From Dyadobacter endophyticus (GTDB lineage: Bacteria; Bacteroidota; Bacteroidia; Cytophagales; Spirosomataceae): a DNA stretch of 64,000 nucleotides. Location of the stretch: NCBI RefSeq assembly GCF_014641595.1, contig NZ_BMIA01000003.1, forward strand, positions 1 to 64,000, in the 5' to 3' direction. Position numbers and translations under genes: made by a program. Each line of letters opens with the position of its first letter. Within the stretch, counting starts at the first letter, position 1. Positions 16,312 through 24,792 of the stretch are shown here, piece by piece. Below the pieces are notes generated by a model. That model had not been told where the DNA came from, searched no databases, and was given only the letters and a program-made list of their open reading frames with translations.

Positions 16312-17153
16312 TCGGAAAAGCAGGACTGGGCAGCTACGCCAAAGGAATTTTGGAGTACTGCTATTATCAGAAAGGTCAGCAGACCACGGCAAGCGAGCAA
16401 AGTAAGCAGCAAAGCGTCAGAGGAGAGCTGGTTTACATTCAGAACCTTGCCCTTAAAACCGCTCCTGATGGGACGCTGGATCTGGACTACCTTGCCCGGC
16501 AGTACACAGACAACCACTCTAAAAACAAGAAGCTGGCCAGATACGTCTGGCATCAGTCGTTCAGCTTTTCGCCCGGCGAAAAGCCCGGCAACGACAAGAT
16601 CATGCGGATCTGCAGAGAATTTGCCAAGGAGTTTGGCTTCGAGCAGAACCAGATGGTTGTCTTTAAACACGAGGATTCAGCCAATGAGCACTTTCATATT
16701 ATCGCCAACCGCATCAATTATAACGGAAAGAACACCGCCGACCATTTCAAAAACTACGCGCGGACCGGCAAGTTCTGCCGCAGGATGGAACACGAGCTGA
16801 GCATTGTGCCGACGCATGATATGCGGATCAACCGCGCGCTGGGCCAGCAGATTCATTTAGCGGACAAGGCGAATTTGAAGCTTAAATCGTTAATTGACCG
16901 TTTGATCCCACAAGTCTCTTCGATCCAGGAGTTGAAAGAACACTTACTTGGGCATGGATACAAAACCTATGTGGGGCGGGGCATTGCATTTTTTCATATG
17001 CACAGCAAAATAAAGATAAAGGGTTCTGATATCGGCCGGGATTACTCGCTGGGCCTGCTGGAAAACCGGATTGGCTTTAATGCTACAACTACCCAGAATC
17101 CAGAGCTTAAAAAGAGGAAAAGGAAGCGCAAAGGCTTAGGGCTTCATTTGTAA
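16308..17153 (+). CDS. mobA: relaxase (MobA/VirD2-type mobilization protein)
   Basis: A 281-residue relaxase with the metal-binding three-His type motif NEHFHIIANRI at about 126-136 and an N-terminal Tyr-rich region (YCYYQKG) that may include the nicking tyrosine. Family members nick oriT and covalently bind the 5' end for conjugal transfer driven by a helper element. The length fits short Bacteroidota Mob relaxases that lack a primase or helicase tail. It follows mobC with a four-base overlap. Confidence 0.85.
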   Translation: MIGKAGLGSYAKGILEYCYYQKGQQTTASEQSKQQSVRGELVYIQNLALKTAPDGTLDLDYLARQYTDNHSKNKKLARYVWHQSFSFSPGEKPGNDKIMRICREFAKEFGFEQNQMVVFKHEDSANEHFHIIANRINYNGKNTADHFKNYARTGKFCRRMEHELSIVPTHDMRINRALGQQIHLADKANLKLKSLIDRLIPQVSSIQELKEHLLGHGYKTYVGRGIAFFHMHSKIKIKGSDIGRDYSLGLLENRIGFNATTTQNPELKKRKRKRKGLGLHL

Positions 17154-17209
17154 ATAATAGGCTAAACCAAACCGTTGCCTTATTTTAGCCTAAAATAACC
17201 CATAACACC

Positions 17210-17674
17210 ATGAAGCTAAAAGCAATTAAGTTCTTTTCCCCAGAGGAAAACCTACCTAAGACCCAGCAGGCCAAGGCTGCGCCGCTGCCAGCTGGCTACA
17301 TTTCCAGTTCCGGCAAGCTAGTTTTCCCGGCTGTCGCATTACGAGATCTGGGAATTGACCCTGAGTCTACAAATTTCAAGATCGGCACCCAGGATGGAAA
17401 AAGAAAAATCAAATCCTTATATATTGTTCCGGCTGCAAGTTCGGATCAAACCTTTTCCTTTGAGAAAAGTGGCAGGGGCCATGTAATTCCGTTGGCTGTC
17501 ATATTGAAAAGGGGAGGCCTCAATTTCGAGGGTGAAAAACTGATCTTCAAGATCTCTACTTTTGATTTTGACAAGGCTACCAAAGGCTATGAGCTGACCA
17601 TTGAAAGCGAAACGCCGAAACCGGAGTACACCGGAAAACCGCGTGGCAGAAAGCCTCGCGTACAGACGGCGTAG
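17210..17674 (+). CDS. paralog of the 13917 gene, element-associated
   Basis: A 154-residue protein matching the 160-aa product at 13917-14399 from MKLKAIKFFSPEE to the C-terminal YTGKPRGRKPR tail. Shared blocks are GYIS-SSGKLVFP, KRKIKSLY and IPLAVILKRGG. Function unknown; the basic PRGRK tail may contact DNA. It follows the relaxase gene after 56 bases, so it may be in the mob operon. Confidence 0.65.
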   Translation: MKLKAIKFFSPEENLPKTQQAKAAPLPAGYISSSGKLVFPAVALRDLGIDPESTNFKIGTQDGKRKIKSLYIVPAASSDQTFSFEKSGRGHVIPLAVILKRGGLNFEGEKLIFKISTFDFDKATKGYELTIESETPKPEYTGKPRGRKPRVQTA

Positions 17675-17707
17675 TATTCGCTTTATCGCAAAATATCTCC
17701 CAAATGA

Positions 17708-17731
17708 AAAAGCCGCAGGATCGCGGCTTTT
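17708..17731. terminator. bidirectional terminator
   Basis: AAAAGCCGC and GCGGCTTTT arms around a six-base loop with A and T tracts on either side, placed between the convergent 17210 and 17738 genes. Confidence 0.8.
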
Positions 17732-17737
17732 TTGCGA

Positions 17738-18121
17738 TTACTTATTTTTTAGAAGTTCTATTTTTTCTCGCTCGCTCTGCAAAAGACGTTCGTATAATTC
17801 AATCACCTTGTCCAGTGGGTTAAAATTGCAAACGTTGTATGAGCCTATCGGCCCCTGGTTTATACTGTTGTCGCTGAAATTGTTAAAGTAATTGAAGACT
17901 GCTTCTTCACTAAAATTCTTAATTCCTTCTGGGGTCACTCCAAGAATTTCTGCAATCTGCTCCAGTATCTGATCTTCCACCGTTTCGCTCTGCTCGATTT
18001 TCGATACGGTTTGCTGGCTGACGTTCAGTTCGTGCGCGACATACTCCTGCTTAAGACCACGTAATTCACGGATACGTGAGATCTTGTGACCGATATGGTC
18101 GGGTTTTGTTGCTGTGCTCAT
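17738..18121 (-). CDS. XRE-family HTH regulator
   Basis: A 127-residue protein from the ATG at 18121. Residues about 11-65 form a Cro/C1 HTH (RIRELRGLKQEYVAHELNVS-QQTVSKIEQ), followed by a middle region with NNFSDNSINQG and a C-terminal coiled-coil helix (VIELYERLLQSEREKIELLK) likely used for dimerization. The longer frame upstream of this ATG is hydrophobic and unlike the family, so it is excluded. Divergent from the 18262 gene. Confidence 0.8.
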   Translation of the reverse strand: MSTATKPDHIGHKISRIRELRGLKQEYVAHELNVSQQTVSKIEQSETVEDQILEQIAEILGVTPEGIKNFSEEAVFNYFNNFSDNSINQGPIGSYNVCNFNPLDKVIELYERLLQSEREKIELLKNK

Positions 18122-18261
18122 GGTTACAAATAAAGTAAATATCGCAATGAAGGTCAACCCAAAGTCCGGAAGTATTATACAAGCCGTGCGTAGTCGGATA
18201 CAACCGCCCATGGTTCGCTACGTCAGACCTGATTGGCTCTTTGCTTCTAAAAGCTTGGATC

Positions 18262-18885
18262 ATGGAAAATTTAGGTATCAATGCATCGCAGCCATCACAA
18301 AACTATAACGGCGAAGTAGCAGCAGCGCTTCAAGAGATCTTGGTGTTCTTTCAACCTGGGGATCTGGAATACTTGCGTGTGGATTTGTGGCATTGGTTGA
18401 AGGCGGTGACGGGTGAAAGGCCATTCCTTTTCCGTGGAGAGCCATCAACGGTTATCTCCCTGTATAAGCAGTTGTCCAAAATGATGGATACCGGAAGGCT
18501 GATCCTTGATACGACAGGGGCGCTTGGGGATGATAAGCAGCCCAACAATTTTCCACCATTTAGCGAAGAGCAGATTGCGAACGATTTCCAATATATGCGA
18601 GAGATCAAGCAGCTGGCAGCTAAATACGGAGGGACGATAAGAAGATTGTCGCTCTTGGAAGCTGAACGACCTGTGCTTGCAATTAGACGCTTTTTTAATG
18701 CTTACAGCCAGGATGAATGGAATCAGATTCTGGAAGACTGGGTCGAGTATGGTTTAAGCAAGATGAGTATCTGCGAGGCGACGGGAGAATGCAATGAGGT
18801 CTTCCAGTATGAGCTACTCGAAGCACTCATTGAAGCTTTTTCCATAATCTTGAAAGCGGAGCAAAAGGCCTTGCCGCAAAGGTGA
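18262..18885 (+). CDS. hypothetical protein, 207 aa
   Basis: A soluble, mostly helical 207-residue protein starting MENLGINASQPS. No recognised family. It is divergent from the XRE gene with 140 bases between, which suggests shared control. An earlier ATG at 18241 is possible. Confidence 0.55.
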   Translation: MENLGINASQPSQNYNGEVAAALQEILVFFQPGDLEYLRVDLWHWLKAVTGERPFLFRGEPSTVISLYKQLSKMMDTGRLILDTTGALGDDKQPNNFPPFSEEQIANDFQYMREIKQLAAKYGGTIRRLSLLEAERPVLAIRRFFNAYSQDEWNQILEDWVEYGLSKMSICEATGECNEVFQYELLEALIEAFSIILKAEQKALPQR

Positions 18886-18966
18886 AAGCTACGCAGCGAC
18901 TTTCGATGCGTAGCCTTGATGTTTCTTGACTGTACCGCTTAAAATATCCACGTCCAAGCAGGCCTT

Positions 18967-19232
18967 TTACCACTGCACCGAAAGCATCTGATAGCCCTTG
19001 GTCTTCAAGGTGGCAAAAGACAAAACACCTGCAAGTTGTTCCGAGATCAGGATCGTGCCAGCAGTCGCTTTGGGAAGCGTTTTTTCCTGGGCCTTTTGAA
19101 CGGTATTCTCAGCGCCGGTGTCAGAAAAACCTGGCTGGCTGAAAGCCCACCTTTCTCGATGAGCCCACTCACTTGTCGCTTCTGATCCATTCCTGCCCAG
19201 CTTATTGTGTGACACAATGGAAAAGCCGCCAT
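18967..19232 (-). pseudogene. frameshifted, truncated mobC copy
   Basis: Two minus-strand frames together reproduce residues about 23-101 of the MobC-like protein: LIEKGGLSASQVFLTPAL in one frame, then KTLPKATAGTILISEQLAG and KGYQMLSVQW in the other, with the shift near 19085-19100. The N terminus and the last 120 residues are missing. It is inverted relative to the intact mobC and diverged in sequence, so it comes from a related but separate element or an old duplication. Confidence 0.8.
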
Positions 19233-19258
19233 TATTCCGTAAGCTTTGAGCGGCTTTC
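19220..19258. terminator. hairpin, possible terminator
   Basis: GAAAAGCCGC and GCGGCTTTC arms with a loop of about 20 bases, between the mobC fragment and the integrase. No long T tract. Confidence 0.4.
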
Positions 19259-19339
19259 AGTAGTCATCCATAAATCGGGACACTTATTTAGCTGCTGTTA
19301 TGACGAGTTTGCTTGCCAAATGTTAACTTGATTTAATTC

Positions 19340-20567
19340 CTATTTTCTCGCCAACACCTCGCTCAATGCTTTCATATCTTCGCCGACCTTTTTGTCAATT
19401 ATTTTTGCGTAGTGCTGGGTTGTCCGTATGTTCCTATGTCCAAGCATCTTAGAGACGCTCTCCATTGACACCCCATTTGCCAAGGTGACCGTCGTAGCGA
19501 AAGTATGTCTAGCGAGGTGAAATGTTATATTCTTATCAATATGGCACAGATCTCCTATCTCCTTCAAATATGAATTCATCTTCTGATTTGACAGTACAGG
19601 TAAAAGCTGGTCAGCTAGTGTGCACTGCGAGTGATCTTTGTATTTATCTAGAATTTCCGCTGCGGGTGCCAGAAGGGGAACGCGCGAGGCGGTGTCTGTT
19701 TTCTGTCGTTTTATAGTAATCCAACGACTATTGTCCGTTCCTACAATTACTTCTCTTCGTTTGAGCTTGTGGACATCCGCATATGAAAGACCCGTGTAGC
19801 AACAACACAAAAATGTCCCGAACCTGATCCAAACGACTGGTCGGCATCTTTTTCACAACTACCTTGTTTAACTCTGCCTCCGTCAGCACCTCGCGATCAA
19901 CCTCATGCTTACCCATTTTAAACGACTCAAATGGGTCTTTAAGCAGCCACCCTCGTTTCACACAGGACAAAACAATCTTCTTGAAATTGGCTAGGTATTT
20001 CATGGTCGTGTTGTGGTTGCATTTTCGTTGACTTTTTAGCCAAAACTCATAATCTTCGATAAACTGGAAATCTAGGCGGGTGATTTCAATGTCCTCAAGT
20101 TGGTATCGCCAGCGAATAAACTCGCGAGTATGAGTCATGGATGTCACATATCGTTTATGGGTGTTGTGTGAAAATTCGCTACCGACTAGCGCACTCAGCC
20201 TATCGTTGTGTTCCTGAAACAATTGTATAATCATCCTTTTATCCTGCTTCGCCCCACTTAGTTCGGCCTTTATTTGCTCAGACGTTACCTCAACTCCCTT
20301 CGAAACAAGCTCACGATAGATATCGTAAACCTTGCCTTGTAGTATGTCCAGATATGTATTCAATTTCCTGATTTCTTCCTTATTACCAGACGCCCGTCCC
20401 GACGATGGATTCCAACGAGCAGGTTCGCACTCCGATTTCACAGCAATTTCGGTGCGTCTCCCGTCAATCGTAATGCGCATGTATACTGGCAATTTTCCTT
20501 TTGATTTGCCAGATCTCTTTTTCAAGTAAAAGAGTAAACCAAAGCTTTTTGTCAACATAACATTCAT
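19340..20567 (-). pseudogene. tyrosine recombinase/integrase with a frameshift
   Basis: The N-terminal 255 or so residues are a phage_int_SAM_5-type arm and core-binding region (KSKGKLPVYMRITIDGRRTEI, NHNTTMKYLANFKKIV). The frame then breaks near 19805 and the catalytic domain continues in another frame from TGLSYADVHKL, with HLARHTFATT (H-x-x-R), GHRNIRTTQHYA (H and the nucleophile Tyr) and a C-terminal tail. The TGLSYAD block has Ser where most tyrosine recombinases have Arg, as in the IntDOT group. One junction with GTGTTGTTGC suggests loss of two bases. It is either inactivated or, less likely, needs frameshifting. It faces the att-like sequence at 20805. Confidence 0.85.
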
Positions 20568-20749
20568 GATTTGAGATTAAAGAAACACTTCATGTCGGCA
20601 AAAATCAAGATGTCTACCACACAAACAGGCTTTAAATCAGATAGTTACGACAATTTTGGTGAGCACTATATTAACTTCAAAATTGCTCACCGAAATGCTC
20701 ACCAGAACTTTGAGAACTTTTGAAAGTTTTGGCAGGGCCGAAAAACGAA

Positions 20750-20782
20750 AAAAGTCTGTAAATCAGCGATTTACAGACTTTT
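20750..20782. terminator. perfect 15-bp stem hairpin beside the integrase
   Basis: Two perfect 15-base arms (AAAAGTCTGTAAATC and its complement) around AGC, with A and T tracts at the ends. It is shaped like a bidirectional terminator and lies between the integrase gene and the att-like sequence, so it could also be an integrase arm site. Confidence 0.7.
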
Positions 20783-20804
20783 GATAGCTTTTGGTATTGC
20801 TTTT

Positions 20805-20834
20805 CGTGGAGATGCGGGTACCGACACCTACGCC
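20805..20834 (-). other. tmRNA/tRNA 3'-end-like sequence, candidate att site
   Basis: Read on the minus strand, the segment contains GGTACCCGCATCTCCACG, resembling the T-arm and acceptor end of bacterial tmRNA (which ends ...CATCTCCACCA). No full RNA gene is present: the T-arm has a mismatch and the upstream DNA does not fold as a tRNA. Integrated elements often leave such copies at their ends, and it is 240 bases from the integrase start. Confidence 0.35.
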
Positions 20835-20915
20835 ATTTCCGCTTCACTTTGACCGATTTTGACTATACCGTAGTCGATTATGTGGTCTTTATATTAGAAT
20901 TAAGCCCTTTCGGAA

Positions 20916-21437
20916 CTATCCCAGAATGTCACGGACCTGGTCCATGATATCAGGAATTATTGTTCCAGGGACGCGAACCGATATGTTCCGTGAAGTCTTG
21001 CGAACGCGTGGCAGTTTCAATGTATCTGCCGTTATGCGCTTACGAATTACACGAGTCATATCTGGGCAAAGGATCGCGCCCTCAGACTTTTTTAAAGAGC
21101 CGGCACTTTGCAGTACCAGCTTTTCCATCGCCTTCTCATACAAACCCTGAATAAACTCTTTCTCAGTTTGCAGCTTCTGAATTTCCTCCTTATGGGAAGA
21201 ATCATCGTTTGGGACTTCTGTCGCAAAAATATCTCCGACTCCCATCAGCAGCCAGTCTGAACTAACCTTCGGGTACACTTCCTTGATTTTTGCATAAATC
21301 TCAACACTGGGGTTCTTGGTCTCTCCACGGATTACCTTATTTATTCTCTCCGTTCCGATTTCCAAATCTTTCGCAAGTCGATAGGAGGTAACTCCAAGCG
21401 CTTCGATAAGCCTTTCAAACTTTTCTTGCTCTGTCAT
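20916..21437 (-). CDS. prophage repressor-like XRE protein
   Basis: A 173-residue protein with an N-terminal HTH (LIEALGVTSYRLAKDLEIG, then RINKVIRGETKNPSVEIYAKI), the SSDWLLMGVGDIF block typical of Bacteroidota phage repressors, a coiled coil at about 80-112 and a C-terminal region with no visible S24 peptidase motif. Divergent from a small Cro-like gene with repeated half-sites between them: the immunity switch of the prophage. Confidence 0.75.
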   Translation of the reverse strand: MTEQEKFERLIEALGVTSYRLAKDLEIGTERINKVIRGETKNPSVEIYAKIKEVYPKVSSDWLLMGVGDIFATEVPNDDSSHKEEIQKLQTEKEFIQGLYEKAMEKLVLQSAGSLKKSEGAILCPDMTRVIRKRITADTLKLPRVRKTSRNISVRVPGTIIPDIMDQVRDILG

Positions 21438-21466
21438 GTATAAAAAAAGTTGTAGTTACGTAGGAT

Positions 21467-21525
21467 AATACACAATAAAAGTTGTATATTCGTGACTATT
21501 ATATGACTAATATACAACCATTAGT
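21467..21525. promoter_or_regulatory. repressor operator region of the prophage
   Basis: Three related half-sites lie in the repressor/Cro-like gap: AATACACAA at 21467, GTTGTATATT at 21481 and AATATACAAC at 21509, alternating in direction. The last is inside ACTAAT-N8-ATTAGT (21506-21525), and the same 20-base dyad recurs at 28040-28059. Candidate binding sites for the repressor and Cro-like protein. Confidence 0.6.
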
Positions 21526-21541
21526 TAAAAAGCAATAAAAT

Positions 21542-21787
21542 ATGGACTCAAATTTTTTGAATGCGGCCCGCATTAAGAGAATAAAGGAACTCCGGGCTAA
21601 GCTCCCTGTGAGGTGCTCATTTGCCCAGATAATATCTCAAAATCTTGATAAACAAGGCATTAGTGTCCCGACTGAGCACATTTACCAGATGGTTCGAGGG
21701 CACCGTACCGTTAACTCAAAAGTGATCGAGGAGATGCAAAAATTAGTGTCCGAAGTGGGCGAATGCAACACGCTGGAACCGGCATAA
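21542..21787 (+). CDS. small Cro-like DNA-binding protein
   Basis: An 81-residue basic protein starting MDSNFLNAARIKRIKEL, with an HTH-like segment SVPTEHIYQMVRGHRTVNSKVIEEM. It is the first rightward early gene, directly after the operator region, the place of Cro in lambdoid phages. The assignment rests on size, HTH-like pattern and position. Confidence 0.55.
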   Translation: MDSNFLNAARIKRIKELRAKLPVRCSFAQIISQNLDKQGISVPTEHIYQMVRGHRTVNSKVIEEMQKLVSEVGECNTLEPA

Positions 21788-21878
21788 TACAACTTTCTTC
21801 GTGTATTGATATCGAAATGCTCTTCTTAAAATACGGCTGGGGATTGTCTCAGCCGAACCTCTCCCTCAGTCAAGTACA

Positions 21879-22904
21879 ATGATCGAGCTGAATAATATCC
21901 GAATGCTATTGGGACTTTCCTGGAACGAATTCTACCTGTGCTATCTCGTAAATGAAAAGGCGGGATCGGATGGTCTGTGTCAGCTATCCCGAAATGACAT
22001 TTCAGAAAACACTGGTCTATCAACGCGCGCAATCATTGATCTGGTTAAGAAAATAGAGGCTTTGGGTTATCTGCAAAATGTCTCAGGTAAACTAAAATGC
22101 TCGGACAAATGGAGGATAGCACTTCTAGAAGCGCGCGACTTTTCCGGATCGGCAAGTGAAGAAACTTCCGGTGAAGAAACTTCACCTATCACACCAAAAA
22201 GTGAAGAAACTTCACCGGCTATACATTCGATAGTGAAGAAACTTCACCATGAGGACTATACGGTAGGTGAAGAAACTTCACTTTCTCGAATTTCCGAGGT
22301 GAAGAAACTTCACCACTATACAAATGATAGTGAAGAAACTTCACCGGCAAATCAGGTCGAAGTGAAGAAACTTCACCGGCAAAACACAGAAAGCATTGTA
22401 TATATCCCAGAAAGTGAAGAAACTTCACCGGAAGAAACTTCACTTGGTGACCTATATATATTAAATAATAATATTAATAATATATCTAAAGGGGTAAGTA
22501 TAGAGAAAGAAAAGGGGTGTGGGGAAAAACAAAAATCGAAGCCTTTCGAAATTACCACCGACTCCAACGGAGTTTCAACCTGTCAAACTCTTCGACAAGC
22601 CTGCCTGACATACGACGCAACCCACCCCGGCCTTTACACGCCGGAAATGTACAAAGCCTTCATTCGACACTGGTCGGCTATTAAAGCTGGAAAACCTGCA
22701 TGGTACCGCGAACTAACGCGAACAAAAGGCACGTGGGACCTACCGCTGCGCCTCTCCACGTGGCATCAAAACGATCTAAAATTCAATTCAAAATCAACCA
22801 ATGGAAAATCAAACCAACGAAGCGGCGGCGCGCTACGCCCTACGTCCATCGCTGAACCATCTAAGCGAACGGGAGCTGGAAACGTTGCGCACGTGGAATT
22901 CTAG
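21879..22904 (+). CDS. phage replication initiator, lambda O-like, with iterons in its gene
   Basis: A 341-residue protein. Residues 1-85 form a winged-helix domain (SRNDISENTGLSTRAIIDLVKKIEALGYL). Residues about 88-192 are a low-complexity linker made of alternating SEETSP and VKKLHH peptides, the result of the same 15-base DNA repeat being read in two frames. The C-terminal part (about 225-341) has a conserved YDATHPGLYTPEMYKAFIRHW segment and a basic tail. Initiators of this form bind iterons within their own gene and recruit the helicase loader. The loader gene overlaps its 3' end by 104 bases. Confidence 0.8.
   Translation: MIELNNIRMLLGLSWNEFYLCYLVNEKAGSDGLCQLSRNDISENTGLSTRAIIDLVKKIEALGYLQNVSGKLKCSDKWRIALLEARDFSGSASEETSGEETSPITPKSEETSPAIHSIVKKLHHEDYTVGEETSLSRISEVKKLHHYTNDSEETSPANQVEVKKLHRQNTESIVYIPESEETSPEETSLGDLYILNNNINNISKGVSIEKEKGCGEKQKSKPFEITTDSNGVSTCQTLRQACLTYDATHPGLYTPEMYKAFIRHWSAIKAGKPAWYRELTRTKGTWDLPLRLSTWHQNDLKFNSKSTNGKSNQRSGGALRPTSIAEPSKRTGAGNVAHVEF
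22156..22443 (+). repeat. prophage replication origin: palindromic iterons
   Basis: Eight perfect copies of GTGAAGAAACTTCAC (dyad GTGAAG-AAA-CTTCAC) start at 22171, 22201, 22233, 22267, 22299, 22330, 22362 and 22414, with degenerate copies at 22156 and 22429. Most spacings are 30-34 bases, about three helical turns. They lie inside the initiator gene and are followed by an AT-rich tract at 22449-22492 with TATATATTAAATAATAATAT. The arrangement mirrors ori-lambda within gene O. Confidence 0.9.
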
Positions 22905-23697
22905 TGATTACGTTTTGCCGGAATTAACCGAGGAAGAAGAATTTGCGGTAAGGGAGGTAGCAATTAGACTCGCATTAGCAAAAGCTCGGCAAGACAAAGG
23001 GCAAGCGGAATACAATGCCGCCTATGCCAAAAAGGTCAACCAGGGGCCCGTTTTCCCTACGCTGGACAAGTACAAATTCAGAGAAGCCGTAATGACGATC
23101 GGACAGGCAAGATCGACGGATAGAAGCTGGCCTGATCCTTTTTCCATCGACGAAGAGAATAAAGGCGTCGTGAACACACTTTGCATGTACTTCACCGGCG
23201 ATATGGACTTTTTGAAGCTGCGCCCCGATTTCTCCTTCTCAAAAGGACTTTTACTCATCGGGCCTATCGGATGCGGGAAAACTGAGCTTATGAAAATTTG
23301 CAACGAAAACCCGAAGCTATCATTTGCTCAGCACGATTGTCAGGACATAGTCGATGAGTACACCACGAAGGAAATCGGCGAAGATGTGTTTGATAAATAT
23401 TGCAGTAGCCCGATAAACAAGAGCAACGATAAGTACTTCGGGCAATCGCATTTGGGCAGATTCTTCGATGATTTGGGCTCCGAATCGCTCGGAAATCACA
23501 TGGGCAACATCCGCAACGTGATGGGCGAGATAATCAGGATACGCCACAAGGAACTTCCGCGCCACTTCACGCACTTTACATCGAATTTGGACATGGATGC
23601 CTTGAAATCCTTTTACGGGGAACGCGCCGCGGACCGTTTGAAAGAAATGTGTAATGTGATCGAGTATCCGTCAACCGCCAAATCCCGCCGACGATGA
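22801..23697 (+). CDS. DnaC-like AAA+ helicase loader
   Basis: A 298-residue ATPase with Walker A GPIGCGKTE at about residues 157-165, a Walker B-like RFFDDLGSE, and a sensor-like THFTSNLDMDAL segment with an arginine-finger-type YGERAADRLKEM, the DnaC/IstB pattern. It should load the replicative helicase at the origin in the preceding gene, as lambda P or DnaC do. N-terminal about 90 residues are helical and likely bind helicase or initiator. Confidence 0.85.
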   Translation: MENQTNEAAARYALRPSLNHLSERELETLRTWNSSDYVLPELTEEEEFAVREVAIRLALAKARQDKGQAEYNAAYAKKVNQGPVFPTLDKYKFREAVMTIGQARSTDRSWPDPFSIDEENKGVVNTLCMYFTGDMDFLKLRPDFSFSKGLLLIGPIGCGKTELMKICNENPKLSFAQHDCQDIVDEYTTKEIGEDVFDKYCSSPINKSNDKYFGQSHLGRFFDDLGSESLGNHMGNIRNVMGEIIRIRHKELPRHFTHFTSNLDMDALKSFYGERAADRLKEMCNVIEYPSTAKSRRR

Positions 23698-23975
23698 GCA
23701 CGCACAGCGAGATACTTCAAATGCCTGACGGATCATACGCCTTCGTCGACGGTATTCCCGACAAATGTCAGCACGACGATAAAGGCGATCAAATTCTTTG
23801 GTCTGCGTCGGGGAAGACGATCCACTGGCACACATACCGTCAGTGGGCACACCTGCCGGCTGATACGCGGCACGAACTGGTATACCAGCATCACCACGAC
23901 ATAGACGATCCGGTTGTCGGCGGTTGTGTCAGCTGCTCGAAATGCAAGAAGCCCTTTTCACCTCCAATGTTCTGA
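23694..23975 (+). CDS. phage protein with C-terminal CxxC, 93 aa
   Basis: A His-rich 93-residue protein with a terminal VSCSKCKKPF motif that could bind zinc. It starts within the stop of the loader gene (four-base overlap), so it is part of the replication operon. Function unknown. Confidence 0.6.
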   Translation: MSTHSEILQMPDGSYAFVDGIPDKCQHDDKGDQILWSASGKTIHWHTYRQWAHLPADTRHELVYQHHHDIDDPVVGGCVSCSKCKKPFSPPMF

Positions 23976-23978
23976 GTT

Positions 23979-24302
23979 ATGCCGATACAATACAAAGCCT
24001 ATGGATGCCAGTTCAAATGTGGACGCAAACATTCCGAAGACCAAAAGAAGATCGTTCAGCACGAAACTACCTGTTATAAAAACCCGGATTATAAAACCTG
24101 CCTAACATGTACATACCAGGAAGCATATTGGGATGGATGCGACCACCCAGAGCGTCCGGGATGTCCACCTGAGCGATGGTTCGTTAGAATGTGCGATTTG
24201 CCCGAAGGCGACGAACTAATTGAATCCAAGTTACTCGAATTGAAAACGGAAACCGGATGGGTTAAGCCGATTGTACAATGTCCTTTCCATCAATCAAAAT
24301 GA
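23979..24302 (+). CDS. cysteine-rich zinc-binding phage protein, 107 aa
   Basis: A 107-residue protein with many Cys/His pairs (YGCQFKCGRKHSE, HETTCY, CLTCTY, GCDHPERPGC, QCPFH), enough for two zinc sites. Its stop overlaps the RuvC-like gene start by four bases. It may be a nucleic-acid-binding accessory, but I do not recognise the family. Confidence 0.6.
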   Translation: MPIQYKAYGCQFKCGRKHSEDQKKIVQHETTCYKNPDYKTCLTCTYQEAYWDGCDHPERPGCPPERWFVRMCDLPEGDELIESKLLELKTETGWVKPIVQCPFHQSK

Positions 24303-24784
24303 AATTCATCCCCCGCTCAAACTGCCCAACCCCCTACCTGGTTGCCATCGATCCCGACCTGAACAAATCCGGCTTGGCCGCTTGGAGTACGAAAGACCGC
24401 GAATGGATCATCGCTAAGACCGTCAGCATTGAAAACGTTCTTTCCGAGCTTTCAGAACTTCCGCCGACCGAAACCACGGTTTACGTGGAAGCGGGATGGT
24501 TGATCAAAAAAGCCAATCTTAGGGGCGGTAACTATCGCGCAGCTCAGGCGAAAGCCCGGAACGTCGGCGAGAATCACGGAGCTGGCAAGCTGATCTGTAA
24601 GTTACTGAAAGCGGCCGGGTACACGGTGACCGAATTCAAGCCACTGAAAAAGGGGGCATTCAAGACACTGGCCGGCGCCTGGTCCGACACCGGCCGCAGG
24701 TATGTCGAGAAAGAATCCGGGTTATCCCACCGAATGAATGACGATGTCCGGGATGCCATTTATACAGTTTTACATTTTAGGTAA
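24299..24784 (+). CDS. RuvC-like Holliday-junction nuclease
   Basis: About 161 residues from the ATG overlapping the previous stop (ATGA). It has an RNase H/RuvC-like fold signature: VAIDPDLNKSGLAAW (first Asp), a VYVEAG strand (Glu), and a terminal RMNDDVRDAIYT with the acidic pair. Phage RuvC-like enzymes resolve branched DNA before packaging. The length matches RuvC. Confidence 0.75.
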   Translation: MKFIPRSNCPTPYLVAIDPDLNKSGLAAWSTKDREWIIAKTVSIENVLSELSELPPTETTVYVEAGWLIKKANLRGGNYRAAQAKARNVGENHGAGKLICKLLKAAGYTVTEFKPLKKGAFKTLAGAWSDTGRRYVEKESGLSHRMNDDVRDAIYTVLHFR

Positions 24785-24792
24785 TTTGGCAA

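Noticed and set aside
20805..20834. Functional tRNA or tmRNA gene
   Set aside because: Only the 3'-end-like segment is present; upstream DNA does not give D- or anticodon-arms.
22156..22443. CRISPR array
   Set aside because: The 15-base palindromic repeat lies within a coding frame, the spacers are short and read as protein, and the context is a replication initiator.
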